Position numbers and translations under genes: made by a program. Of a stretch of DNA of 64,000 bases, positions 1-7,556 are shown one piece after another. The stretch covers positions 944,001-1,008,000 of the forward strand of contig NZ_CP032125.1 in the NCBI RefSeq assembly GCF_003544895.1. Reading direction: 5' to 3'. The notes under the pieces were generated by a model. It was not told the origin of the DNA. It was given only the letters and a program-made list of their open reading frames with translations, and made no database searches. This DNA comes from Profundibacter amoris (GTDB lineage Bacteria; Pseudomonadota; Alphaproteobacteria; Rhodobacterales; Rhodobacteraceae). Position 1 is the stretch's first letter; every line of letters begins with the position of its first letter.

Positions 1-471
1 GAGGACCGCGAGGCGCTGCTCGAGGCGCTGTTGCAGATGTGGGAGGCCAAGAACACCGGCAATCTGGTGCGCCGGACGCAAGCCTTTGCCGAGACCATCA
101 CCGAGGCGATGTTCAACCTGTATGATTGCTGGCTGGACGATGGTCTGTTTGACGCGCGTCTGGATCGGGCCGTGCGGGGATGGGCGCATAATGATCCGGC
201 GGTGCAGGCGCGGATTGATCGGGCGGATGCGCAGCGCAAGGCGGCGATTATGGAGATGTTTTTGCGGTTTGGCTATAGCGCGGCGCAGGCCGAGGCGCGG
301 GCGATGACGGTGCTTTATACGCAGGTCGGCTATATCTCGATGCGGGTGGAAGAGCCGCTTGAAGAACGTATCAGCCGGATGCCGGACTATGCGGCGGTCT
401 ATACCGGTCAAACGCCAACCGAGGCCGAGATCCGGCGCTTTCGCGCCCGCCATGCGGGGCGTAAAGAATAA
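1..471 (+). CDS. TetR/AcrR-family regulator, C-terminal part (5' end outside window)
   Basis: The reading frame is open from base 1 to a TAA at 469-471, so about 156 C-terminal residues are present and the start lies upstream of the window. The residues are helical and resemble the ligand-binding C-terminal half of TetR-family repressors: a run such as QAFAETITEAMFNLYDCWLDDGLFD, then a segment on deletion-prone AQAEARAMTVLYTQVGYISM helices, and a closing motif RISRMPDYAAVYTG. The helix-turn-helix that would prove the family is not in the window, so the call rests on the C-terminal pattern only. It ends 123 bases before the mrp gene and is probably a separate transcription unit. Confidence 0.6.
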   Translation, partial: EDREALLEALLQMWEAKNTGNLVRRTQAFAETITEAMFNLYDCWLDDGLFDARLDRAVRGWAHNDPAVQARIDRADAQRKAAIMEMFLRFGYSAAQAEARAMTVLYTQVGYISMRVEEPLEERISRMPDYAAVYTGQTPTEAEIRRFRARHAGRKE

Positions 472-594
472 CGGTGTGATCTCTGGAATTGTTCTAGATT
501 ATCTGTTATATTCAAGTTTGCGAATATTTTTCAGGATGGAAACAATCCCCTTGTCCGACAACGGAACAAAGGGGCGTCACAGGGGAGAACGACA

Positions 595-1695
595 GTGAAA
601 GACAAGGTGCTGGAGAAGCTGAAGGGCATTGTTTACGGGCCGGATGGCGCGGGCATCGTTTCGGCGGGGATGGTTTCGGATATTGTGGTGCAGGGCAGCA
701 AGGTGATCTTTTCGATCTCGCTGCCGCCGGGGGCCAATGAAGGCGCCGGCGCGATGCAGAAAGAGGCCGAAGAGGCCGTGGCGGCGATCGACGGGGTGGA
801 AACGGTTCTGGTGGTTCTGACCGCCGAAAAACCGGCCGAGCCGCGTGCAAAAGAAGCGCCCAAGTTAAGCAGCAAGCCGGATCGTCCGGTCGGACCGGAC
901 ATGCGGCCGGCGGCGGGGGCGATCCCCGGAGTAAAGGCGGTTCTGGCGGTGGCGTCGGGCAAGGGCGGGGTTGGCAAATCGACCACCTCGGTCAACCTTG
1001 CGCTGGGGTTGCGGGCGCTGGGGCTGAAGGTTGGTCTGCTGGATGCAGATATCTACGGCCCTTCGATCCCGCGTCTGATGGGGATCACCGAGCGGCCCAA
1101 TATCGTGAACGAGCGGATCGTGCCGATTGACCAATACGGTCTGAAGGTGATGTCGATGGGGTTCCTGATGGACGAGGAATCGCCGGTGATCTGGCGCGGG
1201 CCGATGGTGGTTTCCGCCCTGATGCAGATGGTGCGCGAGGTTGAATGGGGCGAGCTGGATGTGCTGGTTCTGGACATGCCGCCGGGCACGGGGGATGCGC
1301 AGTTGACGTTGGCGCAACAGGTGCCGCTGGCGGGGTCCGTGATTGTTTCGACGCCGCAGGATCTGGCGCTGATTGACGCGCGCAAGGGGTTGAAGATGTT
1401 CAAACAGGTGGATGTGCCCATTCTGGGGATCATCGAGAATATGAGCACCTTTGTCTGTCCGCATTGCGGCGAGAAATCGGATATTTTCGGTCATGGCGGT
1501 GCGCAGGAAGAAGCGGCCAAGCTGGGTGTGATGTTCCTGGGTGCGGTGCCGCTGCATATGGATATCCGGCATTATTCGGACGAAGGCACGCCGGTGGTGA
1601 TTGCCGAGCCGGACGGGGTTCATGCCAAGGTTTACAAGACCATTGCGATGAAGGTTGCGGCCCTGATGGGGGAAGCAGGCGACGACGAGGAATAA
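595..1695 (+). CDS. mrp: Mrp/ApbC-type iron-sulfur carrier ATPase
   Basis: Cytosolic P-loop ATPase of the Mrp/NBP35 family, which binds and transfers [4Fe-4S] clusters to apoproteins. The 366-residue protein has an N-terminal MIP18/DUF59-like domain (about residues 1-80), a linker, and a SIMIBI ATPase domain with the deviant Walker A motif GKGGVGKST at 122-130. The cluster-binding CPHC motif is at 288-291. Length is normal for the fused alphaproteobacterial form. The start is GTG at 595, supported by the Shine-Dalgarno AGGGGAG at 581-587. It is monocistronic: a strong terminator follows. The location next to a cluster of many Fe-S proteins (dsr) is suggestive, but mrp is a housekeeping gene and the link may be accidental. 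Confidence 0.93.
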   Translation: MKDKVLEKLKGIVYGPDGAGIVSAGMVSDIVVQGSKVIFSISLPPGANEGAGAMQKEAEEAVAAIDGVETVLVVLTAEKPAEPRAKEAPKLSSKPDRPVGPDMRPAAGAIPGVKAVLAVASGKGGVGKSTTSVNLALGLRALGLKVGLLDADIYGPSIPRLMGITERPNIVNERIVPIDQYGLKVMSMGFLMDEESPVIWRGPMVVSALMQMVREVEWGELDVLVLDMPPGTGDAQLTLAQQVPLAGSVIVSTPQDLALIDARKGLKMFKQVDVPILGIIENMSTFVCPHCGEKSDIFGHGGAQEEAAKLGVMFLGAVPLHMDIRHYSDEGTPVVIAEPDGVHAKVYKTIAMKVAALMGEAGDDEE

Positions 1696-1725
1696 GGTTT
1701 CGCCGGGCTGACGCCCGACGACCCG

Positions 1726-1756
1726 CGCGCGCCCCTTGGCAGGGGCGCGCGTTTTG
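1726..1756 (+). terminator. Rho-independent terminator of mrp
   Basis: Perfect 10-bp stem CGCGCGCCCC (1726-1735) / GGGGCGCGCG (1742-1751) with a 6-base loop followed by TTTTG, 30 bases after the mrp stop. Confidence 0.85.
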
Positions 1757-1815
1757 CCTTCGGCGAAGGTATTTGGAGCAAGAAGAAGGGATGTATCCCC
1801 TTGTTTCAGACATAG

Positions 1816-1853
1816 AAAAGCCCCGCGAACCGGTTTGGTCGGCGGGGCTTTTG
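1816..1853. terminator. Bidirectional terminator between mrp and yeeE-like gene
   Basis: AAAAGCCCCGC (1816-1826) pairs with GCGGGGCTTTT (1842-1852). The A/T-flanked 11-bp stem can stop transcription from either strand and separates two convergent units. Confidence 0.85.
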
Positions 1854-1869
1854 TTATCAGGGTAAGGGT

Positions 1870-2973
1870 TTAGCCGCGCATGGCGGACCATTCCATGTAT
1901 TTGATGCCAACCATGCCGCCCAGCACGATAAAGACCAGCGTCAGGCCCGAGCCGACCGCGAGGGTCGAGAAACCGGTGACACCCTGACCGATTGTGCAGC
2001 CCAGGGCCACAACACCGCCGATGCCCATCAGGGCCGCGCCGATTGTGTTGCGCACCGTGTCGGATTTGTCGGCAAAGGTGGTCATCGACAGTTTGCCTTT
2101 GCTAAGCGCCCCAAGGAAGCCGCCCAGCAGCACACCTGCGAAGGTCATCACGTTGAAGCTGGGGCCGGGGTAGGCGGTGGCGCGCATCAGATAGTCCAGT
2201 GTGTCACCGGCAGGGCGCACATAGGAGAGCGAGGCCAGCGCCACGGGCACATCGGCGAATTCATCCTGTGCAAGGCCGGTCAGCAGCCAGCCTGCGGTGA
2301 CGCACAGCCCGATGCTGACGCCCGCGATGATGTGGGTGGGGGATTTGCGAAAGCCTGCATCCTTAAAGCAGTAAACCAGCAGCCCGCCTGCAAGGATGGC
2401 CAGTGCGATCATGGTTGACTGGCCAAGGTCCATGCCGGTGAAACGGGCGATGAAATCACCGAAGCCCTGTGTTTCCATGCCCAGTTCCGACAGATCGACT
2501 GTTGCGCTGCCAAACAGCGCCACGCGGATCGGGCCGATCAGCCCGCCGATGGTCATATAGGCAAACAGCCCCGCCACCAGCAGCACAAAGCCCGAGCGCA
2601 GATCGCCCGATCCTGCCCGCACCAGATTGCGCGACAGACATCCGCCCGAAAGCACCATGCCAAAGCCAAAGGTCAATCCGCCCGCGATATTGGCCAGCCA
2701 AGTCAGATTGGGGGCCATATACATGGTTGTGCGGTAATCCGCGACCTCGAGTTTTTGCAGCAGGGCCACGCCCAGCATTGCCGTAGCAGTGGCCAGCAGC
2801 CACGAGCGAAAGCGGCGTTTGTCGCCGAACGACATCATGTCCGAGATCGAACCCATTGTGCAGAAGTTTGTTACATAAACGATGTATCCAAACACCGTTG
2901 CGATGATCAGGCCGCCCCAAGCGACATAAAAACCTGGTGATTCAATCACCATTTCCCGTAGCGTTTCCAGCAT
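1870..2973 (-). CDS. YeeE/YedE-family sulfur-compound transporter (TsuA-like)
   Basis: Inner-membrane protein of 367 residues with about nine or ten hydrophobic segments. The YeeE/YedE family (sulf_transp) includes the thiosulfate transporter TsuA. The family's cysteine motifs are present: NFCTMG (Cys38), GGCLSRN (Cys112) and GCTIGQG (Cys326), the last two in the repeated half-membrane loops that line the proposed thiosulfate path. It is the last gene of the leftward group containing cysG, 144 bases downstream of cysG with its own promoter-like region (TATAAT at 3004-2999). The setting beside the dsr operon suggests import of thiosulfate or another sulfane-sulfur donor for oxidation or TusA loading. 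Substrate is inferred from the family and was not shown here. Confidence 0.85.
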   Translation of the reverse strand: MLETLREMVIESPGFYVAWGGLIIATVFGYIVYVTNFCTMGSISDMMSFGDKRRFRSWLLATATAMLGVALLQKLEVADYRTTMYMAPNLTWLANIAGGLTFGFGMVLSGGCLSRNLVRAGSGDLRSGFVLLVAGLFAYMTIGGLIGPIRVALFGSATVDLSELGMETQGFGDFIARFTGMDLGQSTMIALAILAGGLLVYCFKDAGFRKSPTHIIAGVSIGLCVTAGWLLTGLAQDEFADVPVALASLSYVRPAGDTLDYLMRATAYPGPSFNVMTFAGVLLGGFLGALSKGKLSMTTFADKSDTVRNTIGAALMGIGGVVALGCTIGQGVTGFSTLAVGSGLTLVFIVLGGMVGIKYMEWSAMRG

Positions 2974-2998
2974 TTCACCATCCTGTCAGACGTAGATT

Positions 2999-3070
2999 AT
3001 TATACTTAACAGGGGATTCTTTGCGCCCCTGCATACATATTAGCATATAATCATATGTTCCTGCAGGGGC
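2999..3070 (-). promoter_or_regulatory. Promoter region and dyad upstream of the YeeE/YedE gene
   Basis: On the minus strand a consensus -10 box TATAAT lies at 3004-2999 with no good -35 box, which suggests an activated promoter. Just upstream a 9-bp perfect inverted repeat (GCCCCTGCA at 3025-3033, TGCAGGGGC at 3062-3070) brackets an AT-rich 28-base core. It may be an operator or a hairpin at the end of the cysG message. No T-run follows it. Confidence 0.4.
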
Positions 3071-3117
3071 CAAACGGTTTTGCGCATCAGGCGACGGGTT
3101 TAAGGGGTGAAAACTGT

Positions 3118-4557
3118 TTAAAGCGAACCTTTGGGGGTCAGGCTCATGCCGAATTTCCCGTCCTGATCGTCTGCGAACCAGCCCAGTTTGTCGCGCAGGG
3201 TGACCACGCCGCCGATGATGATGATCGAGGGGCCGGTGAATTCGGCTTCGGTTGCTTTTTGATACAGATCTTTGATTGTGCCGGTGATGATCCGTTGGTT
3301 GGGGCGGGTGCCGTTGTCGATGATTGCCGCGGGTGTGGTCGGATCAACCCCGTGGCTGGCGAACCCTTCGGACAGGACTTTCAGGCTGGACAGGCCCATG
3401 TAAACCGCAACGGTCTGGTTTTTGCGGGTCAGCACGTCCCAGTCCAGATCCAGCACCCCGTCGCGCCCGTGGGCGGTGACGAAAATGCAGGATTGCGCGT
3501 GGTCGCGGTGGGTCAGGGGGATGCCGGCATAGGTGGAGCAGCCGGCGGCCGCGGTGATGCCCGGTACCACCTGAAAGGGGATGTTGTGTTCGGCCAGCAT
3601 CTCGATTTCCTCGCCGCCGCGCCCGAATATGAAGGGATCGCCCCCCTTCAGGCGCAGCACGCGTTTACCATCTTTGGCCAGTTTCACCATCAGGGCGCTG
3701 ATGTCTTCCTGGAACATCGCGTGGTTGTCAGGGCGTTTGCCGACATAGATGCGTTCGGCGTCACGGCGCACCAGTTCAAGGATGCCGTCCCCCACCAGCC
3801 GGTCGTAAAGCACCACATCGGCGCGTTGCATCAGGCGCAGGGCGCGGAAAGTCAGCAGATCAGGGTCGCCGGGGCCAGCACCGACAAGGAACACTTCGCC
3901 CTGCTCGCAAGGCACGCCTTTGCCGGTGGCACAGTCGAGCGAGGACAAAAGGTGGCTTTCGGCGCGTTCCAGATCGCCGGCAAGGAAATGGTCGCCCGCA
4001 GGTCCGTCGATCACGGTTTCCCAGAAGCGGCGGCGTTGGGTGGTGCCTTTGATACCGGCCAGCACACGGTCGCGGAACTTGCCAAGGAATTCGGCCATGC
4101 GCCCGTAAGCGGGGGGCAGCAGGCTTTCGATACGGGCGCGCAGGATGCGGGCAATCACAGGCGCAGTGCCGCCGGATGAAATGGCGATAACCAAAGGCGA
4201 GCGGTCCACCACCGAGGGGGTGATGAAATCGCAATATTCCCCAACATCCGCGACATTGGCCAGAACACCGGCCTGTTTGGCCGCGGTATATAACAGGGTG
4301 TCGCGGGCCTCATTCTCGGAGGCGCCATAGGCGACCACAGCACCGGTTATGTCGTCTGCCGTGATGGCACGGGGGTGGTGGGTCAGGTTTTTGTGGCCCA
4401 GCAATGTGCTGAATTCATCCGACAGGTTTTCGTCGAACAGATGCACTTTGGCGCCTGCCAGAAGGGCGCGTTCGACGCGGCGGGCGGCCACGGTGGTGCC
4501 GCCGTCCACGACGACCAGCTTGTCGGTGATATCAAGGAAGATAGGAAGGTAATCCAT
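3118..4557 (-). CDS. cysG: Siroheme synthase CysG (trifunctional)
   Basis: Makes siroheme from uroporphyrinogen III: S-adenosylmethionine methylation, NAD-dependent dehydrogenation and iron insertion. The 479-residue protein has an N-terminal CysG_N Rossmann domain (residues 1 to about 110, with the nucleotide loop VVDGGTTVA), a dimerisation segment, and a C-terminal methyltransferase domain from about residue 220 beginning with VFLVGAGPGDPDLL and containing the family segments LKGGDPFIFGRGGEE and VVPGITAA. The ATG at 4557 (MDYLPIF) is chosen over an upstream in-frame start because it matches the family start. Siroheme is the cofactor of DsrAB, so placement in the divergent operon beside dsrA supports dedicated cofactor supply; assimilatory sulfite reduction could use it too. 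Confidence 0.95.
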   Translation of the reverse strand: MDYLPIFLDITDKLVVVDGGTTVAARRVERALLAGAKVHLFDENLSDEFSTLLGHKNLTHHPRAITADDITGAVVAYGASENEARDTLLYTAAKQAGVLANVADVGEYCDFITPSVVDRSPLVIAISSGGTAPVIARILRARIESLLPPAYGRMAEFLGKFRDRVLAGIKGTTQRRRFWETVIDGPAGDHFLAGDLERAESHLLSSLDCATGKGVPCEQGEVFLVGAGPGDPDLLTFRALRLMQRADVVLYDRLVGDGILELVRRDAERIYVGKRPDNHAMFQEDISALMVKLAKDGKRVLRLKGGDPFIFGRGGEEIEMLAEHNIPFQVVPGITAAAGCSTYAGIPLTHRDHAQSCIFVTAHGRDGVLDLDWDVLTRKNQTVAVYMGLSSLKVLSEGFASHGVDPTTPAAIIDNGTRPNQRIITGTIKDLYQKATEAEFTGPSIIIIGGVVTLRDKLGWFADDQDGKFGMSLTPKGSL

Positions 4558-4588
4558 TGCGCGCGTCTCTTTATATACAGGATCGGGC

Positions 4589-4801
4589 CTAGCCCTGATT
4601 TTCTTTTGCCCATTCCGAAAGGGTGGCCCCAAAACCGGCGGCACTTTCGGGGTCCAGATCGAAGATGGTAAAGCGGCGCTGTTCGCGGATGGTCACGCGC
4701 AGCCAGTTCGAGCCGTTATCATAGGCGACGTTTTTCAGTGTCACATGCTTTTTGAACGGGAAGTTGAATTCGGCAACATCCGTGATGGTTTCGTCAGACA
4801 T
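4589..4801 (-). CDS. Small conserved-looking protein of unknown function (70 aa)
   Basis: I do not recognise this 70-residue protein. It is soluble and reads like a compact beta-rich domain: FNFPFKKHVTLKNVAYDNGSNWLRVTIREQRRFTIFDLD, then a short amphipathic helix (AAGFGATLSEWAKEN). There is no cysteine, signal peptide or membrane segment. Its start (ATG at 4801) overlaps the preceding small gene by 8 bases, and cysG begins 31 bases downstream, so it is translationally coupled within the dioxygenase-cysG operon. Codon use matches the neighbours, which supports that it is real. The operon position suggests a role in siroheme or sulfur metabolism, but nothing in the sequence proves it. Confidence 0.75.
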   Translation of the reverse strand: MSDETITDVAEFNFPFKKHVTLKNVAYDNGSNWLRVTIREQRRFTIFDLDPESAAGFGATLSEWAKENQG

Positions 4802-4991
4802 ATTTCAGCCCCGCTGCAAACACCGCTTCCAGCCGCCATTCCCATTTTTTGGGCGTGTCTTTGTAATCGGGTTTTACATCGAATTCCAAAAACATCTCGC
4901 CTGACTCGCCTGCATGGGCGACCAGCAGTTCAAGTGCAGTAAACGTGTCAACTTCGGGGTGCCCGATGATTAGATCGCTAAGTTTGGCCAT
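4794..4991 (-). CDS. Small protein of unknown function (65 aa)
   Basis: A 65-residue soluble protein, not recognised. The N-terminal half (DLIIGHPEVDTFTALELLVAHAGESG) looks helical, the C-terminal half (EMFLEFDVKPDYKDTPKKWEWRL) like a beta hairpin. It has no cysteine and no export signal. The ATG at 4991 comes one base after the dioxygenase stop and is preceded by AGGGAGAAA, a good ribosome-binding site; its 3' end overlaps the next small gene by 8 bases. The tight packing and overlap between two good ribosome-binding sites make it a real gene, very likely acting with the 70-residue partner encoded next to it. Confidence 0.72.
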   Translation of the reverse strand: MAKLSDLIIGHPEVDTFTALELLVAHAGESGEMFLEFDVKPDYKDTPKKWEWRLEAVFAAGLKYV

Positions 4992-4992
4992 T

Positions 4993-5919
4993 TCAGTTTC
5001 TCCCTGTAACGCGATTGTGGAACCTTACACGCATAAGCAGGCGTGCGCTGGGCTTTTCGCTGTTTGCGTCAAAACCGGTGCGGTTGTGAAGCGAATTATT
5101 GCACAACAGCCCGTCGCCGTCCTGCATTTTGATGGTTTGTATATATGGGTCGTCTGAATTCATCACCGAATTCAGGAAATCCACGGCGGCGCGGGTGGCG
5201 CTGTCATCGCGCCACTCGATTGAACGGGTGCGGGCGGTATAGCGCATTTCCAGATGGCCGGTATCGCTGTTCACCTCGAACACAGGGCCGATGCTGGCGG
5301 GGCGCACATTGCCGTTAGGTTCGCGGTTTTCCGGTATGGTCATTGCGCGGGGGTGGGACAGGGCCGCGATATAATCGGGGTTTTCGTCGCGCAGGCGGAT
5401 ATAGGAAATTTCCGGATCGAATACCTGATTGACGCCACCATCCTGTGCCGCGCGTACACAATGCAGCACCATCGCGCGGATCTTTTCATCAGGCGCATTA
5501 TAATAGCCGTCGGTGTGCCAATTCATCGGTTTTGTCGAATAGGGAATATAGCCTTTTTGGCCCGGCGAATCTGAAACCTGCAGCGAAACGATTCCGTCTT
5601 TTCCGGCCGATCGGTGCTTTTCCGCGATGCGCAAACCCAGTTTTTCGGCAAAAAGACGCATTTTTTTACTGGCCTCTTCGGGGGCGGCGGTTTTCTGCAT
5701 ATCGCGATAGAAAACAGCGTTGGATATTTCGCAGCGGCGAAACAGTTCATCCTGTTCGGCAGGTGTGATTGCCGCCAGATCGCCAATTTCAACCGGATCG
5801 GATTTTTCAAGCAATTCAGATGTTTGTTGCAACTTGTCCGTGCGCCATGCCTGATAGGCGATGTCGTCCTCCAATACAAAAGGATTGCCATTCGGATAGC
5901 TGGCCCGAGAATCGTTCAT
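4993..5919 (-). CDS. TauD/TfdA-family Fe(II)/2-oxoglutarate-type dioxygenase
   Basis: A 308-residue cytosolic protein with the non-haem iron triad of the TauD/TfdA superfamily: His135 and Asp137 in NWHTDGYY and the distal histidine His278 in NNSLHNRTGF, with arginines 293 and 297 in SARLLMRV placed for 2-oxoglutarate binding. Family members hydroxylate sulfonates, herbicides, betaines or siderophore precursors. It is longer than E. coli TauD at the N-terminus (about 80 extra residues) and diverges from it, so taurine should not be assumed. It is the first gene of the leftward operon with two small proteins and cysG, sharing the intergenic control region with dsrA, so a role in releasing or processing a sulfur compound is the likely inference. 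Confidence 0.82.
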   Translation of the reverse strand: MNDSRASYPNGNPFVLEDDIAYQAWRTDKLQQTSELLEKSDPVEIGDLAAITPAEQDELFRRCEISNAVFYRDMQKTAAPEEASKKMRLFAEKLGLRIAEKHRSAGKDGIVSLQVSDSPGQKGYIPYSTKPMNWHTDGYYNAPDEKIRAMVLHCVRAAQDGGVNQVFDPEISYIRLRDENPDYIAALSHPRAMTIPENREPNGNVRPASIGPVFEVNSDTGHLEMRYTARTRSIEWRDDSATRAAVDFLNSVMNSDDPYIQTIKMQDGDGLLCNNSLHNRTGFDANSEKPSARLLMRVRFHNRVTGRN

Positions 5920-5961
5920 TAATGTCTCTCCTTGTGCATTGCGGCTAAGATTGTTTCGTTT

Positions 5962-5991
5962 TGTATCTAATTATCGGAATATTTAGATGCA
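5962..5991. promoter_or_regulatory. Inverted repeat in the dioxygenase-dsrA intergenic region (left)
   Basis: TGTATCTAA (5962-5970) and TTAGATGCA (5983-5991) form a dyad with 8 of 9 matches and a 12-base AT-rich spacer, 43 bases upstream of the dioxygenase start. The size and symmetry fit a dimeric repressor or activator site. The regulator is unknown. Confidence 0.4.
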
Positions 5992-6016
5992 AACCGTTTT
6001 TCGGCACAGCTTTATC

Positions 6017-6042
6017 TTTACATTCAAAAAGTGTAATGTAAA
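6017..6042. promoter_or_regulatory. Inverted repeat upstream of dsrA, ArsR/SqrR-like operator candidate
   Basis: TTTACATT (6017-6024) and AATGTAAA (6035-6042) are a perfect 8-bp dyad about 140 bases upstream of the dsrA start. Inside it, ATTC-N8-TAAT (6022-6037) differs by one base from ATTC-N8-GAAT, the site recognised by sulfide/persulfide-sensing ArsR repressors of the SqrR/BigR group. That makes it a plausible sulfur-responsive operator for the dsr operon. Confidence 0.45.
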
Positions 6043-6179
6043 ATCCAAGTCAAACAAGGCTCCGGAATTTTAGGTTGCGCCGGTCGGAATGATCTCGACC
6101 AGACAGGTGATCTAACTTTGGGGCTTAAACCAAATTCGGGGGGCAAAACCCGAAGAAACGCGCAAACAGGGAGTTTGTT

Positions 6180-7481
6180 ATGAAAGATGGCGATCACAAA
6201 GACGGCAAAGCAAAAGATGCCGAGATTCACCCAACACCTATGCTCGACCAGTTGGAAGACGGCCCCTGGCCGAGCTTTGTCACCGGCCTGAAACGGCTGC
6301 GTGACGCCAAAGGCGAACAATATGCGCCGATGATGAATGACCTTATGGGCCAGTTGAACCATTCCTACGAAAACCGCAAAGGGTATTGGAAAGGTGGCGT
6401 TGTGTCCGTGTTCGGGTATGGGGGCGGTATCATACCGCGCTATTCCGAAGTGGCCGAAAAATTCCCCGAGTCCAAAGAATTCCACACCCTGCGTGTTATG
6501 CCGCCTCCCGGCTTTCACTATACCACCGAAATTCTTCGCAAGCTGTGTGACGTCTGGGAAGAGCATGGCTCGGGCCTGATTGCGCTGCACGGCCAGTCCG
6601 GCGACATCATGTTGCAGGGCTGTACCACGGAAAACACGCAGGCCGCATTCGATGCGATCAATGAACTGGGTTTTGACCTCGGGGGTGCTGGCCCTGCATT
6701 GCGCACCGCGATGAGCTGCGTTGGCGCCGCCCGTTGCGAACATTCCTGCTATGACGAAGGCAAGGCGCATCGCCAGATCATCAACGCCTTCCTTGACGAA
6801 ATGCACCGCCCGTCGCTGCCTTACAAGTTCAAGTTCAAATTCTCGGGCTGTGGCAACGACTGTGTGAACGCGATCCACCGCGCCGACTTTGCGGTGATCG
6901 GCACATGGCGTGACGACATCAAGATCGATCAGGAAAAAGTAAAAGAGCACGTGGCAACTGCCGGTCGCAAGTACACCATTGATACAGTGGTCAACATGTG
7001 CCCGACCCGTGCGATTTCGCTGAATGACGATGACACGATGGAAATCGACAACGCATCCTGTGTGCGCTGCATGCACTGTATCAACGTTATGACCAAGGCG
7101 CTTAGCCCGGGTGATGACAAAGGTGTGTCGGTGATGATCGGCGGCAAGCGTTCGCTGAAAGTGGGTGACATGATGGGCATCATGATCAAACCGTTCATCA
7201 AGCTGGAAACACAGGAAGATTTTGACGATCTGGAAGAATTTGCAGAAACCTGCATCGAATTCTTTGCTGACAACGCGCTGGAGCACGAGCGTGTTGGGGA
7301 AACCATTGACCGTATCGGTCTGCCGGCCTTCCTCGAGGCGGTTGGTGTCGAGGCTGACCCGAACATGGTCAACCACCCGCGCACATCCAGCTATGTCAGA
7401 ACCGATGATTTTGACGACGAAGCCGCCAAGTGGTTCGAGCGTAAAGCGCGCGATGCCGGTATGACGGTTGCGGGCGAATAA
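6180..7481 (+). CDS. dsrA: Reverse dissimilatory sulfite reductase alpha subunit DsrA
   Basis: Catalytic alpha subunit of cytosolic (DsrAB)2, which in sulfur oxidisers turns DsrC-bound sulfur or sulfide into sulfite. The 433-residue protein carries the siroheme-[4Fe-4S] cysteines C-x5-C (Cys180, Cys186 in SCVGAARC) and C-x3-C (Cys224, Cys228 in SGCGNDC), plus an inserted ferredoxin domain with Cys274 and Cys294/297/300 (ASCVRCMHC). Length and order fit the family. The ATG at 6180 is the first of the operon after about 260 bases of regulatory DNA. A hairpin separates it from dsrB 75 bases on. The oxidative type is inferred from the dsrEFH and dsrL genes downstream, since DsrAB alone does not show direction by eye. 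Confidence 0.97.
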   Translation: MKDGDHKDGKAKDAEIHPTPMLDQLEDGPWPSFVTGLKRLRDAKGEQYAPMMNDLMGQLNHSYENRKGYWKGGVVSVFGYGGGIIPRYSEVAEKFPESKEFHTLRVMPPPGFHYTTEILRKLCDVWEEHGSGLIALHGQSGDIMLQGCTTENTQAAFDAINELGFDLGGAGPALRTAMSCVGAARCEHSCYDEGKAHRQIINAFLDEMHRPSLPYKFKFKFSGCGNDCVNAIHRADFAVIGTWRDDIKIDQEKVKEHVATAGRKYTIDTVVNMCPTRAISLNDDDTMEIDNASCVRCMHCINVMTKALSPGDDKGVSVMIGGKRSLKVGDMMGIMIKPFIKLETQEDFDDLEEFAETCIEFFADNALEHERVGETIDRIGLPAFLEAVGVEADPNMVNHPRTSSYVRTDDFDDEAAKWFERKARDAGMTVAGE

Positions 7482-7512
7482 ACCGCCGGTTTCGGATGAC
7501 TGATAACTAGAA

Positions 7513-7542
7513 CTCTGCCGCCCCTTGGCGGGGCGCGCAGAG
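7513..7542 (+). other. Intergenic hairpin between dsrA and dsrB
   Basis: CTCTGC (7513-7518) pairs with GCAGAG (7537-7542) and CGCCCC (7519-7524) with GGGGCG (7530-7535), giving a roughly 12-bp GC-rich hairpin with one bulge. No T-run follows, so it is more likely a message-stabilising or processing element than a terminator. The dsrB ribosome-binding site AGGGAG lies just after it. Confidence 0.6.
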
Positions 7543-7556
7543 ACAGGGAGAAGAAT

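Noticed and set aside
3055-4179. A 374-codon frame on the plus strand opposite cysG
   Set aside because: Low-complexity shadow translation; cysG motifs on the other strand are clear.
4993-5919. Taurine dioxygenase tauD
   Set aside because: No tauABC transporter is present, the N-terminus is much longer than TauD and overall similarity is limited to the iron site, so only the superfamily is assigned.
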